64,000 bases of DNA from an uncultured Cyclobacteriaceae bacterium (GTDB lineage: Bacteria; Bacteroidota; Bacteroidia; Cytophagales; Cyclobacteriaceae): NCBI GenBank assembly GCA_937958005.1, contig CALGOB010000010.1, positions 35,324 to 99,323 of the forward strand. The letters are read 5' to 3'. The notes beneath the pieces were generated by a model. That model saw nothing but the letters and a program-made list of their open reading frames with translations. It did not search any database and was not told where the DNA came from. The stretch's first letter is position 1. The number at the start of each line of letters is the position of its first letter. Shown here piece after piece: positions 29,223 through 38,498 of the stretch. The position numbers and the translations under genes are program-made.

Positions 29223-30857
29223 ATGACCTATAGAATATTGACTAAAATTCTTACTTTTACGTCCCTGACATCAGTAAGTATAGCAGCCATTTTCAAATTA
29301 ATCAATAAATTAAATAGTTACGAAGTAATAAGTGCTTCCTTATTAGACACCTTATTTTTGGTTAGTATTGTCCTTATGGTTCTAGTACTGCCACTTCCCT
29401 ATTTCTTACGTAAAAAGGAAGAAGAACTAAGTTTTTTGGAAGCTATGATTCCTATTATCTTTTTGATTCTTTTACTTTCCATCAATGTCGGGATTTTTGG
29501 GGATGATGCTTTATCAGGTTCCAATCAGATCTGCTTAATTTTAGCCGCTGCTTATGCAGCCGTGATGGCAATCCCGACAGGGTTTAAGTGGGATTTTTTA
29601 GAAAAAGGAATTATTAAAAGTATCAGCTCTGCCATGGGTAGTATGTTAATCTTGCTTTTAATTGGCTCACTGGCAGGGACATGGCTTTTAAGTGGTATTG
29701 TCCCAGCCATGATCTATTATGGTCTTGAGATACTCAACCCAACTATTTTCCTTTTTGCAGCATGTATAGTATGCTCTATTGTGTCTATTGCTACGGGCAG
29801 TTCATGGACAACAGCAGCCACGGTAGGAATCGCCTTGATTGGCATTGGCAAGGCATTGGGTCTTGAGGAAGGTTGGATCGCTGGAGCTATTCTATCTGGT
29901 GCTTATTTCGGAGATAAAATATCTCCCCTATCGGACACTACAAATTTGGCTCCTGCCATGGCTGGCACGGATCTATTTACTCATATAAAATATATGTTGT
30001 ACACAACGATCCCTTCTATTTCTATTACCCTGGTTATCTTTTTATTCAAAGGGTTTTTAAGTGATGGGGCTGGGACTATATCAGATACAGAGATTATACA
30101 AAATGCTATCACTAGTAAATTTGATATCAATGGATGGCTTTTTCTTGCGCCAATAGCTGTTGTTATACTTATTCTTAAGAAAGTACCTGCACTTCCGGCA
30201 ATTTTAGTTGGAATTTTACTTGGAGGCCTTTTTGCCATTATCTTTCAACAACCATTAGTTGCTCAAGTTGCTGATTACTCTAAGGGGGCTATCTGGGAAC
30301 AGAACTTCGTAGGAGTTATGAAAGCCATGTATGGAGATATTGCAATTGTAACTAATAATGCAATTGTAGATGAATTATTAAGTTCTTCAGGCATGAACGG
30401 CATGCTAGGAACGATATGGCTCATTTTATCAGCGATGATATTTGGTGGGGTTATGGAAAGTTCTGGTATGCTCAAGAAAATTGCCGCAGGTATAATGAGT
30501 GTTCTTCAATCTACTGGTTCTACCATATTTGGCACTGCCTTTACTTGTACTTTTTTCAATGTAACAGCATCTGATCAGTATTTAGCAATCGTAGTTCCTG
30601 GAAAAATGTATGCAGATATTTATAAAAAGCGTGGTCTTGCACCTGAGAATCTAAGTAGAACCTTAGAAGATTCAGGTACCGTTACGTCAGTACTGGTCCC
30701 TTGGAATACTTGTGGTGCTTATCATTCCAATGTATTAGGAGTTTCAACCGTAGCCTATTTGCCATACTGTTTTTTCAACATCATCAGCCCACTGATGACA
30801 ATTACATTTGGTTTCCTAAATATCAAAATTAGAAAATTAGTCAATAAAGAAAATTAA
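29223..30857 (+). CDS. nhaC: NhaC-family Na+/H+ antiporter
   Basis: A 544-residue inner-membrane protein with about 11-12 hydrophobic helices. Family signatures include ATGSSWTTAATVGIALIGIG, the following GAYFGDKISPLSDTTNLAPA, and the C-terminal SGTVTSVLVPWNTCGAY. It exchanges sodium for protons to hold internal pH and sodium, fitting a marine or salt-exposed bacterium. Its stop codon overlaps the start of the following exonuclease gene (TAATG), so the two are translationally coupled despite having no obvious shared function. It could alternatively exchange organic ions, as some NhaC relatives do (for example malate/lactate). Confidence 0.92.
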   Translation: MTYRILTKILTFTSLTSVSIAAIFKLINKLNSYEVISASLLDTLFLVSIVLMVLVLPLPYFLRKKEEELSFLEAMIPIIFLILLLSINVGIFGDDALSGSNQICLILAAAYAAVMAIPTGFKWDFLEKGIIKSISSAMGSMLILLLIGSLAGTWLLSGIVPAMIYYGLEILNPTIFLFAACIVCSIVSIATGSSWTTAATVGIALIGIGKALGLEEGWIAGAILSGAYFGDKISPLSDTTNLAPAMAGTDLFTHIKYMLYTTIPSISITLVIFLFKGFLSDGAGTISDTEIIQNAITSKFDINGWLFLAPIAVVILILKKVPALPAILVGILLGGLFAIIFQQPLVAQVADYSKGAIWEQNFVGVMKAMYGDIAIVTNNAIVDELLSSSGMNGMLGTIWLILSAMIFGGVMESSGMLKKIAAGIMSVLQSTGSTIFGTAFTCTFFNVTASDQYLAIVVPGKMYADIYKKRGLAPENLSRTLEDSGTVTSVLVPWNTCGAYHSNVLGVSTVAYLPYCFFNIISPLMTITFGFLNIKIRKLVNKEN

Positions 30858-31438
30858 TGTTCCCAAGTAGAATCCCAAAAGAAGACATCAAAGACTTACC
30901 TTTACTGAAATATGAAGGAGAAATAATCATTATAAAGGATAATGAAGCGCTTACTCTAGCACTTAATGAAATTGAGAAATGTGACAAAATTGGTTTTGAC
31001 ACAGAAGCAAAACCAGCTTTTTCTAAAGGAGAATATAATCCTGTGTCTTTACTTCAAGTTGCCATTCCAGAAAAGGTCTTTTTGATTAGAATAAATAAAA
31101 CTGGTTTTACTGAAAGATTAGCTAGGCTATTTTCAAACGAAAAAATATCTAAGATTGGAATCAGCATCCGTGATGACATTAAAGATTTGCAATACCTTAG
31201 AAAATTTGACCCAAACGGTATTATTGAAATCAATGCAATTGCAAAAGAGCTAGAAATTGAGCAACAAGGTGTCAGAAACTTAAGTGCAATCTTTTTAAAT
31301 GGTAGAGTTTCTAAAAATCAGCAAGTTACCAATTGGGAGAACCCTACCTTGACAAGACCTCAGCAGGTTTATGCAGCAACTGATGCATGGGTATGTTTTG
31401 AAATCTATAACCTGTTGGAATACAAAGGGTATATCTAA
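30857..31438 (+). CDS. RNase D-like 3-prime-5-prime exonuclease domain protein
   Basis: A 193-residue single DEDDy exonuclease domain. The acidic residues are visible: FDTE (D48, E50) in motif ExoI, D106 or D107 in ISIRDDIKDLQYL for ExoII, and Y172 with D176 in VYAATDAW for ExoIII. It lacks the HRDC domains of full RNase D, as is typical of short Bacteroidota homologues. It overlaps the nhaC stop codon by one base and should be co-expressed. It probably trims RNA 3-prime ends; the substrate is unknown. Confidence 0.88.
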   Translation: MFPSRIPKEDIKDLPLLKYEGEIIIIKDNEALTLALNEIEKCDKIGFDTEAKPAFSKGEYNPVSLLQVAIPEKVFLIRINKTGFTERLARLFSNEKISKIGISIRDDIKDLQYLRKFDPNGIIEINAIAKELEIEQQGVRNLSAIFLNGRVSKNQQVTNWENPTLTRPQQVYAATDAWVCFEIYNLLEYKGYI

Positions 31439-31494
31439 AAAACTATCCTCTTTTAATTTGTTATCATCAGTACTTCAGAAATGGTTAATGTTGG

Positions 31495-31905
31495 TTAATT
31501 AACAAAATGTTTTTGAACTATTTCATCAACCATACCTGGATTCAATGGCTTATTGTAAAAAGCATCAACTTCCTTTATCTGATTAGCTTTCCGTTCGTCA
31601 TCAGGATTTAGTGAAGTGGTAAGCATTACAATTACCTTTTTACTTTTCTGTTTTGGATTTAGTTTCTGATATTCGCCCAAAAAATCCCAGCCATTCATTC
31701 CTGGCATATTGATATCTAGGAAAATAAGGTCTGGATTTTGATATCCTTTTTCTTTCTCTGTTTTAAGATAAGCCAAAGCTTCCTCTGCATTTTCTTTAAT
31801 TATTATTTTATCTGTACAATCTGTTTTCTTAATGACCAGTTCATGAAACAAATTATCATGCTCATTGTCGTCAATCAATAAGATACATCTAAGTTTTCTA
31901 CTCAT
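31495..31905 (-). CDS. Single-domain response regulator
   Basis: A 136-residue receiver-only protein of the Rcp1/CheY type: acidic residues at IDDNEHD (11-17), phospho-acceptor D64 in IFLDINMPGMNGW, Thr/Ser switch in MLTTS, and K119 in YNKPLNP. It has no output domain, so it relays phosphate or binds a partner. Its start codon overlaps the stop of the upstream kinase by 4 bases, and the pair form one two-component unit. Rcp1-like regulators are the usual partners of PAS kinases with this type of HisKA domain. Confidence 0.93.
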   Translation of the reverse strand: MSRKLRCILLIDDNEHDNLFHELVIKKTDCTDKIIIKENAEEALAYLKTEKEKGYQNPDLIFLDINMPGMNGWDFLGEYQKLNPKQKSKKVIVMLTTSLNPDDERKANQIKEVDAFYNKPLNPGMVDEIVQKHFVN

Positions 31906-33026
31906 AAATTATCTGGTATTTTAAAAAAGAAGGTCGTGCCTTCTCCCAGTATCGATTCTACCCAAATTTTTCCATTGTGAAGATCTACAATTTTTTGACA
32001 TTGGGCTAAACCGATACCTGTTCCTTCGTATTGTTTTCTATTATATAATCGTTGAAAAATTTTAAAAACTTTCCCTTTATGTTCTTCAGCAATCCCTATC
32101 CCATTATCTTCCACTGAAAATTGCCAAAAACCACTTTCTTGATTTGCATTAATCTTTATATAGGGGTCAACCCCTTCTTTTTTAAATTTCAAAGCATTGG
32201 ATATTAAGTTTTGCATTAGCAACCTAAAACCTGTTCCAAAAACTACTAGCTGCGGAAGGTCACTGCATATTTTTATGGTTGCATTTGACTCTGTGATTTT
32301 CAAGGAAAGGTCTTCTTTCACAGATCTTATCACTTCATTGCAGTCTATATTTTCCAAGTTGATATCTCTACCTATTCTAGCATAATCCAACAACCCTTTT
32401 ACCAATTGACTCATTCTATTTGAAGATTGAGCAATAATCTCCAAATACTTAACCTCATCCTTGCTCAATTTATCTACAGAATCCAGTTGTAAAAGGCTAA
32501 TAAAATTGGAAATTGTTCTTAAGGGTTCTTGTAAATCATGAGAGGCTATGTAAACAAACTGTTCTAGTTCCTTATTTCTAACTTCTAATTCATTGGTTCT
32601 CTCGTCTACTTTTCTTTCTAAGTTGTCGTTAGCATACTGAAGTTCATTTTGTAGTTTTTTAATCTCAGAAATATCTTTCCAAGTTGAATTACTATAGAGT
32701 ATTTTCCCATCTTCATCTCTTATCGCCTCAGTATTCAACAGAATCGGAATGGTATCGCCAGATTTAGTAACAATGAGTAATTCAACATCTGATACTCTTC
32801 CTGTTTTTTGAAAATCTTCAAACGCTTTTTTAACATCAGGTAAAGATTTAGGGTGGTAAAAGTTAAAGATAGATTTCCCGATAATCTCTGTTTTTTTGTA
32901 TCCAGTCTTATCGGCTGTAGTTTGATTACATTCTTTGATTTGAGCATTAACTGGATCAACAGATATTTGCATATCTGGTGATTTTTCATAAAGTAATTTG
33001 TACTTATTCAATTGTTTTTTTAACAC
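31902..33026 (-). CDS. PAS-domain sensor histidine kinase, cytoplasmic
   Basis: A 374-residue kinase without membrane segments: PAS domain (about 8-125, with PAC tail WKDISEIKK), a short coiled coil, HisKA (H163 in FVYIASHDLQEPLRTI, the phytochrome-kinase type) and HATPase (NLISNALKFKK, DNGIGI, GTGIGLAQ). The start is GTG at 33026; the frame runs seven codons further upstream without another start codon before a TGA, so the N-terminus may have been shortened. It overlaps the single-domain regulator gene by 4 bases. Ligand or cofactor of the PAS domain is unknown. Confidence 0.9.
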   Translation of the reverse strand: MLKKQLNKYKLLYEKSPDMQISVDPVNAQIKECNQTTADKTGYKKTEIIGKSIFNFYHPKSLPDVKKAFEDFQKTGRVSDVELLIVTKSGDTIPILLNTEAIRDEDGKILYSNSTWKDISEIKKLQNELQYANDNLERKVDERTNELEVRNKELEQFVYIASHDLQEPLRTISNFISLLQLDSVDKLSKDEVKYLEIIAQSSNRMSQLVKGLLDYARIGRDINLENIDCNEVIRSVKEDLSLKITESNATIKICSDLPQLVVFGTGFRLLMQNLISNALKFKKEGVDPYIKINANQESGFWQFSVEDNGIGIAEEHKGKVFKIFQRLYNRKQYEGTGIGLAQCQKIVDLHNGKIWVESILGEGTTFFFKIPDNL

Positions 33027-33151
33027 TTGCTCGGTATTTAATGTTCAAAAGACATAGTATAAGTTTAGTCAAGCTTCAATGACAGTAAGCTTCAAACCAA
33101 TCATTTCCTACACATTTTCTCAAAATCATTTGCATGATAACCTTCAAACAA

Positions 33152-33296
33152 ATGAACCAATCTAGACCCAGTGCCTCTGCTAAGAAAGCTACGGCCCTCG
33201 CAGAAGGGTACGGGGTATCTATGGGCAATAATTTAATGATCAACTCAAGAGTCTGGGCGTCCGGCCAGGGGAATTAATATCCCTTAGGGATTAAAA
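33152..33296 (+). repeat. Repeat A, copy 4 (long variant)
   Basis: Starts ATGAACCAATCTAGACCC, then carries an extra segment (TGCCTCTGCTAAGAAAGC and following) shared with the copy at 59974, then the consensus to CCCTTAGGGATTAAAA. The GACTC palindrome has point changes. Confidence 0.85.
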
Positions 33297-33429
33297 TCAT
33301 GCAAAGATCATGCCTTCTAAAGATGCAAAAATTATCTCATTAATTATTTAATTATGAAGCAAATTCATTTTTCTTTATTAACATATGTCAGTCAAATTTA
33401 AAATCAAGTCAAATAATAAATGATATACT

Positions 33430-33617
33430 ACCCATTTAGATATAAAACACCGTTTATCTTCCTGTTAATTTTTCATTGCAGTGCGTTAAAAAGTCTTCCT
33501 TTAGCGCTGCTAAAGGTTCATTTTTGCCTTGGCAACCCTATCTTGCCCCCCTCCTTCTTCAATAAAAAATTACCGGCAAATTCTAATACGCTCTTTTATG
33601 CCTAAATTTGTATAATT
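33430..33617 (+). mobile_element. MITE-like element B, copy 1
   Basis: About 188 bp. The left end reads CCATTTAGATATAAAACACC; the right end, reverse complemented, reads ATACAAATTTAGGCATAAAA, giving imperfect inverted ends. The interior (CGTTTATCTTCCTGTTAATT) matches copies at 45819 and 47876. A 61-codon open frame inside is not conserved among copies. Confidence 0.7.
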
Positions 33618-33723
33618 TCAGCAAAACAATACTTTCTTAAAATATAAAAATCTAGTTACATTGTATAAAGTATTACCTTTCTTCGTAAGGTAAACAGACC
33701 ATATTATATAAACAACCCTAAAT

Positions 33724-33843
33724 AGAATCTGTCTAGTCAGTCCCTCGCCTATGGTTGTGTCCCCACAATCGTTTCGCCGCTATATATAGTGAGTTTGTGA
33801 GGACACAAACTCAGGCGGAAGGTATATTATGGACAGACTCTAA
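33724..33843 (+). mobile_element. MITE-like element D, copy 1
   Basis: About 120 bp with ends AGAATCTGTC and GACAGACTCT as an inverted repeat and strong internal hairpins (GTTGTGTCCCCACAATC; GAGTTTGTGAGGACACAAAC). An inverted relative lies at 63646-63750. Confidence 0.7.
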
Positions 33844-33958
33844 ATAGTCAACCCCTCAAAAGATCAAGGCTGTGAGGTATAGAAGTTATAATCAAAAGTG
33901 ACTATCTGTTTGAAATCATTTTTTAATTTTCTACAAATGGTCTACAGATCCAAGTAGC

Positions 33959-34699
33959 TTATTGGGTCAACAGCTTGGTTATCAAATAATCACCAATTAG
34001 AATAAAGATACAACACTTCACTACTGCTAAAGTACCTGCTTTTCCAACCTCTAATGCCCCACCAGTAATATAATACCCTTGAAAGCTAGCAATGGTAGGG
34101 ACTAGCAGGCCAAACAAAATGGATTTAAAAAAAATAATGGTAATTATATAAGGGTTAAAATCGCTTCTTATGCCAATTACATAATCCGTCTCAGAGATGA
34201 TTCCTAATAGACTGACTGTTAAGTACCCTCCCAGTATAGACATAAAGCCTCCTAAGAAGACTAACATAGGAAACATTAGAATAGAAGCTATTATCTTAGG
34301 GAATACTAGAAAAGACTTTGAATTAATCCCCATAATTTCTAAAGCATCTATTTGTTCCGTGATTTTCATAGTGCCTATTTCACCTGAGATAAACGAGCCT
34401 ACTTTTCCAGCATAAATCAAAGCTACCAATGTAGGAATTAAAGAGAACATTGTATCTCTTACTACCATGGCTGTAATAAAATCCTGAATATAAGGGGAAG
34501 TAAGGTTAAAAGCAGTTTGAATAGCACTTACTGCTCCAGTAAAAGAAGAGATGATAACTACAATAAGGATGGTATTGATCCCTATTTTTATACACTCTTC
34601 CATAAAGTTATCCCAAACTATAGAGAGTTTTCCGATTCCTTTGAAGGAACCGGCCAAGAACAAAAAAAATCTTCCAAATTCACCTAAAACTGCTAACAT
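33959..34699 (-). CDS. mlaE: MlaE-family ABC transporter permease
   Basis: A 246-residue inner-membrane permease with five to six hydrophobic helices. It shows the MlaE signature region: TAFNLTSPY, AMVVRDTMFSLIPTLVALIYAGKVG, IGTMKITEQIDALEIMGI. It would move phospholipids between inner and outer membrane for outer-membrane asymmetry. MlaF (ATPase) and MlaD (MCE) are not adjacent; the downstream side is a 930-base repeat-filled gap, so an ancestral operon may have been split or the partners lie elsewhere. Confidence 0.93.
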   Translation of the reverse strand: MLAVLGEFGRFFLFLAGSFKGIGKLSIVWDNFMEECIKIGINTILIVVIISSFTGAVSAIQTAFNLTSPYIQDFITAMVVRDTMFSLIPTLVALIYAGKVGSFISGEIGTMKITEQIDALEIMGINSKSFLVFPKIIASILMFPMLVFLGGFMSILGGYLTVSLLGIISETDYVIGIRSDFNPYIITIIFFKSILFGLLVPTIASFQGYYITGGALEVGKAGTLAVVKCCIFILIGDYLITKLLTQ

Positions 34700-34831
34700 A
34701 CAGTATCCAATTTCGCAATTGTTTTATTATTATTCATCATGAAGTATATTAATATAATTATTTAATAACACTTCTATACCTTAGCGTTACATAAAAGTCA
34801 AATCAAAGTTTTCTCGAAAATACTCTTTTAT

Positions 34832-35464
34832 TTAACCATAATCACTTTGCTCCCATTGAAAATCAATAGCAACTCCTGTGTCATTTAATAATTTTAATTT
34901 CTTGTTTAATGTCTCTACTTGAGGGATCTTAACACTGCCTTTCAAGGTACATACTTCAAGATAATCTTGTGAAATAATACCTATTTCAAAATCAGACACT
35001 AATCGCATTACTTGGTTAGTAGATTCATACGGAAAGGCCATTCTAATTTCTCTTAAAATATACTTCTCTTCTATAGATGAATTATCTATAGATAGACTAG
35101 CAGCAGTTTTATAAGCCGTAATTAATCCACTCACCCCTAATTTGGTTCCTCCAAAATATCGAATAACTACTATCAAAGTATTTGTTAACCCAGAAGAGCG
35201 AATTTGTCCTAGGATAGGATCTCCCGCTGAATGCCCTGGTTCACCATCATCATTTGCCCTGCTCACTTCTTGCTGTAAACCAAGTATGTAAGCATAGCAA
35301 TGATGTCTCGCATCAAAATACTCTTTCCTAAGTTCTTCAAGCTTGTTTTTTACCTGTTCTTCATTTTCTACTAGAAAAGCTTTGGAAATAAATTTACTCC
35401 CCTTTTCTTTATAGAAGCCTTCCCCAACTTTAGATAATATCTTATAACTATATTCAATAGACAT
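34832..35464 (-). CDS. YigZ/IMPACT family protein
   Basis: A 210-residue member of the YigZ/IMPACT family. The N-terminal UPF0029 domain shows GSKFISKAFLV, DARHHCYAY, DDGEPGHSAGDPIL and VIRYFGGTKLGVSGLITAY; the C-terminal about 70 residues form the small ferredoxin-like DUF1949-type domain. In eukaryotes IMPACT modulates GCN2; the bacterial role is unclear. It starts immediately after the stop codon of the upstream TPR protein gene with no spacing, implying translational coupling. Confidence 0.92.
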   Translation of the reverse strand: MSIEYSYKILSKVGEGFYKEKGSKFISKAFLVENEEQVKNKLEELRKEYFDARHHCYAYILGLQQEVSRANDDGEPGHSAGDPILGQIRSSGLTNTLIVVIRYFGGTKLGVSGLITAYKTAASLSIDNSSIEEKYILREIRMAFPYESTNQVMRLVSDFEIGIISQDYLEVCTLKGSVKIPQVETLNKKLKLLNDTGVAIDFQWEQSDYG

Positions 35465-36601
35465 CTAATTCAAATTTTTAAGTAGGCTTTCAGCTTCTTT
35501 TTTTGTCCATTGGGTTTCCGTTTTAGCTTTAGCTTTCTGTAGGTAACTTCTTGCCAAGCTGGGATCAGAATCTTTAAGACATCTCCCTAAACCAAGGTAT
35601 GCCCAACTAATATAATGAACACCATGGCCTTTCAATTTTTCATCAAAAGTAATTGCTTCAGTATAAGATTTAACAGCCTTTTGAATATCTTCTAATTCTT
35701 TTTCATAATAAACGCCCTTAAAAACTTTCATAGACATTTGATAATAATTTCTCTTGTTGTTCATCAAGGCATCAGTTAAATTATTAGCCTTTACAAAAGC
35801 CTTTCCTTCTATTAGTGATTCAATGTATTTGGTTCTAAAATAATAATTCTCCGGATACAATTCATGTAATTTCCCTAGGTAATAAATCGCTTTCTCTGTA
35901 TCACGTTGATATCTCAAGTAGATATAAGATAGGTATAAATGCGCTTCAACTTTTGAAATAATAGTATGTTCAGTCGCCTTTTCTAGCTGTCTAATTCCTT
36001 TTTCCTTATTTCCAGTCTTGAAAAACCACAACAATGGTTTATATGCAGGGTGCTTCTCTGGGTATGCCACCCTAAAGTAATTATAGAGCCCTGAAGTTAA
36101 AAGAAATTCTGGTGCTTCATCTACCAATTTAAAACCTTGCTTCATAAAGCCGTAAGTCTTATGAGCTTGACCTAATGCTTTAAAATAGGTTCCTTCATTG
36201 GCAAAATGCTCTGCCAACAAGCCTCGTGCAGACATTTCAAAAAAGATACTTTCAGCGTGATAATCATCTGGCATACTTTGTGATTTCTTAATCACCATGT
36301 GCAGTTTAGACTCAAAGACCTTAAAAATAGTATCCGCTGTATTCATTGGCATCTCCTTCCAGAGAATATAAACGGCTTCCATCAATGGAACTATGGGGTG
36401 TTCTGGTAACTCTTTCTTTACTGCGTTTATCGTTCTAAAAGAGTTTATAGAGTCCGACTTATAGATATATTTAGCAGCTTCCTTTACTAACGATTTATTA
36501 TATTCATCATCAAATAATTGCCCAAAGGCTTGTTTTGAAGTGATACTGGAAAACAGTATTGTAAAAAATAATATGATTTGCTTCGTGCTAATGATTAAAA
36601 T
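35465..36601 (-). CDS. Secreted TPR-repeat protein with apparent non-canonical ATT start
   Basis: The protein reads coherently from 36601 to 35465 as 378 residues. It begins with a signal peptide (STKQIILFFTILFSSITSKQ, then AFGQ) and then helical tetratricopeptide-like repeats, for example KVEAHLYLSYIYLRYQR and HYISWAYLGLGRCLK. There is no ATG, GTG or TTG before the signal peptide; the first candidate is ATT at 36601, preceded in frame by a stop two codons upstream. The first usual start (TTG at 36385) would remove the signal peptide and about 70 residues. A TAnnTTTG motif lies 17-24 bases upstream of the ATT. Adjacent to and probably coupled with the YigZ gene. Function unknown. Confidence 0.75.
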   Translation of the reverse strand: MLIISTKQIILFFTILFSSITSKQAFGQLFDDEYNKSLVKEAAKYIYKSDSINSFRTINAVKKELPEHPIVPLMEAVYILWKEMPMNTADTIFKVFESKLHMVIKKSQSMPDDYHAESIFFEMSARGLLAEHFANEGTYFKALGQAHKTYGFMKQGFKLVDEAPEFLLTSGLYNYFRVAYPEKHPAYKPLLWFFKTGNKEKGIRQLEKATEHTIISKVEAHLYLSYIYLRYQRDTEKAIYYLGKLHELYPENYYFRTKYIESLIEGKAFVKANNLTDALMNNKRNYYQMSMKVFKGVYYEKELEDIQKAVKSYTEAITFDEKLKGHGVHYISWAYLGLGRCLKDSDPSLARSYLQKAKAKTETQWTKKEAESLLKNLN

Positions 36602-36617
36602 GGTTTAATTCTGCGTT

Positions 36618-36625
36618 CAAAAATA
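36618..36625 (-). promoter_or_regulatory. Candidate Bacteroidota -7 promoter motif of the TPR gene
   Basis: TATTTTTG on the minus strand matches the TAnnTTTG consensus. No good upstream TTTG box was found at the expected spacing, so this is tentative. Its place just ahead of the ATT start supports that upstream start. Confidence 0.4.
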
Positions 36626-36703
36626 GTCTATTGGTCATAGTATTAAAGAGTTATTTACGATTTTTGTTAATCTTTATATTTAAGGAATGATTCATATGTC
36701 TTA

Positions 36704-37618
36704 ATGACGGATAAAAACAAGTATATATCGTACCAAGGAGATTTAAGTCCAAATCAAAAAATTGATTATCCCACTTTATGTTATTATGATTCAGAATACT
36801 TAAACGTACAGTCTTATCAAGTTATTGAAAAAAAGTACTTAATTAATCAAGAAAAAAACAAGGTTGTTGGGATCTGTATTCTCTCAGTTGATCAAAATCA
36901 AAGAAAAGTCAGTTTACCTAAAGCTCCCTTTGGTTCATTATACGTAAATGAGTCTATAGAATCTGATCAAATCAAAAGCTGGTTGAATAAGATCATACAA
37001 CCTTCTCTAATACTACGTCACTATCCTCCTATTTATGGTAAGAAAGTGAATCACTTATTGGAGAAGTCTTCATTTAAACGACTAATAAGGGATCTAAATC
37101 ATCATATTGAATTGAAAAATTTTAATTTATCAATGCTTCATGATATGCAAAAAAGAAGGATCCAAAAGTGCCTAAAAGCTGGGTTTAGGTTAGAAAAAAT
37201 CACCTCAGTAGAAGAAGTTATACAGACTCATTCCTATCTCTCTGCTTGTAGAGTTGAACAAGGATTAACTATTAATATTACTCAAAAAAAATTACTCTTA
37301 CTATTTAATAAACTTCCTTTAAATTATCATATTTTTCAAGTATTGAATCCAAAGAATGAAATCATGGCTGCTACTATTGTGGTAAAAGCTACTGAGAACA
37401 TTATCTATAATTATTTACCTGGAAACTTAAAGTCTTCAAATTCTTACAGTCCAATGGCTTTTTTGATTTTTCAAATGGCCAAATACTATCAAGATAGATC
37501 TTTTCAATATTTAGACTTAGGGGTTTCAAGTATTAATGGTATAGAGCAAATTACTTTAGCGTTGTTTAAAGAAAGAATGGGAGCGAAAAAAAGCTTTAAA
37601 GACACTTACTATTTTTAG
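36704..37618 (+). CDS. GNAT/FemAB-like acyltransferase fold protein
   Basis: A 304-residue soluble protein that looks like a double-GNAT FemAB/BioF2-type transferase. KVSLPKAPFGSLYV is an early strand, MQKRRIQKCLKAGFRLEKI matches the family's linker motif, and NEIMAATIVVKATENIIYNY and SYSPMAFLIFQMAKYY form the acyl-CoA or aminoacyl-tRNA binding region. It is followed two bases later by a GT2 glycosyltransferase, so the pair probably contributes to a surface polysaccharide or envelope glycan. The acyl donor is unknown. Confidence 0.72.
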   Translation: MTDKNKYISYQGDLSPNQKIDYPTLCYYDSEYLNVQSYQVIEKKYLINQEKNKVVGICILSVDQNQRKVSLPKAPFGSLYVNESIESDQIKSWLNKIIQPSLILRHYPPIYGKKVNHLLEKSSFKRLIRDLNHHIELKNFNLSMLHDMQKRRIQKCLKAGFRLEKITSVEEVIQTHSYLSACRVEQGLTINITQKKLLLLFNKLPLNYHIFQVLNPKNEIMAATIVVKATENIIYNYLPGNLKSSNSYSPMAFLIFQMAKYYQDRSFQYLDLGVSSINGIEQITLALFKERMGAKKSFKDTYYF

Positions 37619-37620
37619 AA

Positions 37621-38487
37621 ATGGAGAAAAAAAATCCTTTAGTAAGCATAATCTGTTTATGTCATAATCACGAAACGTATGTCAGAGAAGCACTGATATC
37701 TGTACTTAATCAAGATTATGCTTCTATTGAACTAATTATAGTAGATGATGGCAGTACAGATAAAAGTGTTGACAAAATTGAAAGTTTTCTAAAATCAAAC
37801 CCTCTTGTAGCTTTTATTAAAAATGATCTACCGAAAGGAAATTGCACAGCATTCAACCAAGGGTTAGCTAAATGTTCTGGTGAATTTGTTATTGACTTAG
37901 CTGCTGATGATGTTTTATGTTCCCAAAGAGTATCTAAGGGAGTAGAGTCTATGATACGAAAAGGGGTTTCTTATGGGGTGAATCATACCATGGCCACTTT
38001 AATAGACTCTAATGGAAAGGTAATAGGTCTACATGACCCAAAAGTAATTAATAAAGCGGTATCAGGAAATTTATATCAGGTATTGATCGAAAAGTTTCTT
38101 ATTAGTGCTCCTACTATGATGATGCGAAAATCAGTCCTGGATGAATTAGGTGGTTACGATGAGAGTTTAGCTTATGAAGATTTTGATTTTTGGGTTAAAT
38201 CCTCGAGAAATCACTTGTATGATTATACTGATGAGATTTTAATTAAAAAGAGGATTCACAAGGAAAATTATTCAAAAAAGCAATATAGTTACAGAAGCAA
38301 GCAAATGTACTCTACTTATTACATCTGCCTAAAAATATTGCATTTGAATCAATCTAGAGAGGAGTTTTTATCACTCAAGAAAAGGCTGAAATACGAAATC
38401 AAAAAATGTATTCAATATCTTAATTTCAAATTATTGTTAAAATATACTCGTTTATATATTACTATTATTATGAAACTTAGAAAATAG
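37621..38487 (+). CDS. Glycosyltransferase family 2
   Basis: A 288-residue GT-A fold enzyme: VSIICLCHNHETYVREAL near the start, nucleotide-binding VDDGSTD (41-47), metal-binding DLAADD (92-97), and GGYDESLAYEDFDFW, the acceptor-side ED motif at about 180. The C-terminal 60 residues are basic and may hold the enzyme at the membrane. It begins two bases after the GNAT-like gene and is very likely co-translated with it. Sugar and acceptor unknown. Confidence 0.9.
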   Translation: MEKKNPLVSIICLCHNHETYVREALISVLNQDYASIELIIVDDGSTDKSVDKIESFLKSNPLVAFIKNDLPKGNCTAFNQGLAKCSGEFVIDLAADDVLCSQRVSKGVESMIRKGVSYGVNHTMATLIDSNGKVIGLHDPKVINKAVSGNLYQVLIEKFLISAPTMMMRKSVLDELGGYDESLAYEDFDFWVKSSRNHLYDYTDEILIKKRIHKENYSKKQYSYRSKQMYSTYYICLKILHLNQSREEFLSLKKRLKYEIKKCIQYLNFKLLLKYTRLYITIIMKLRK

Positions 38488-38498
38488 GATGTTCAATT

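Noticed and set aside
33420..33605. 61-codon plus-strand frame
   Set aside because: Coincides with element B copy 1 and is not preserved in copies 2 and 3.
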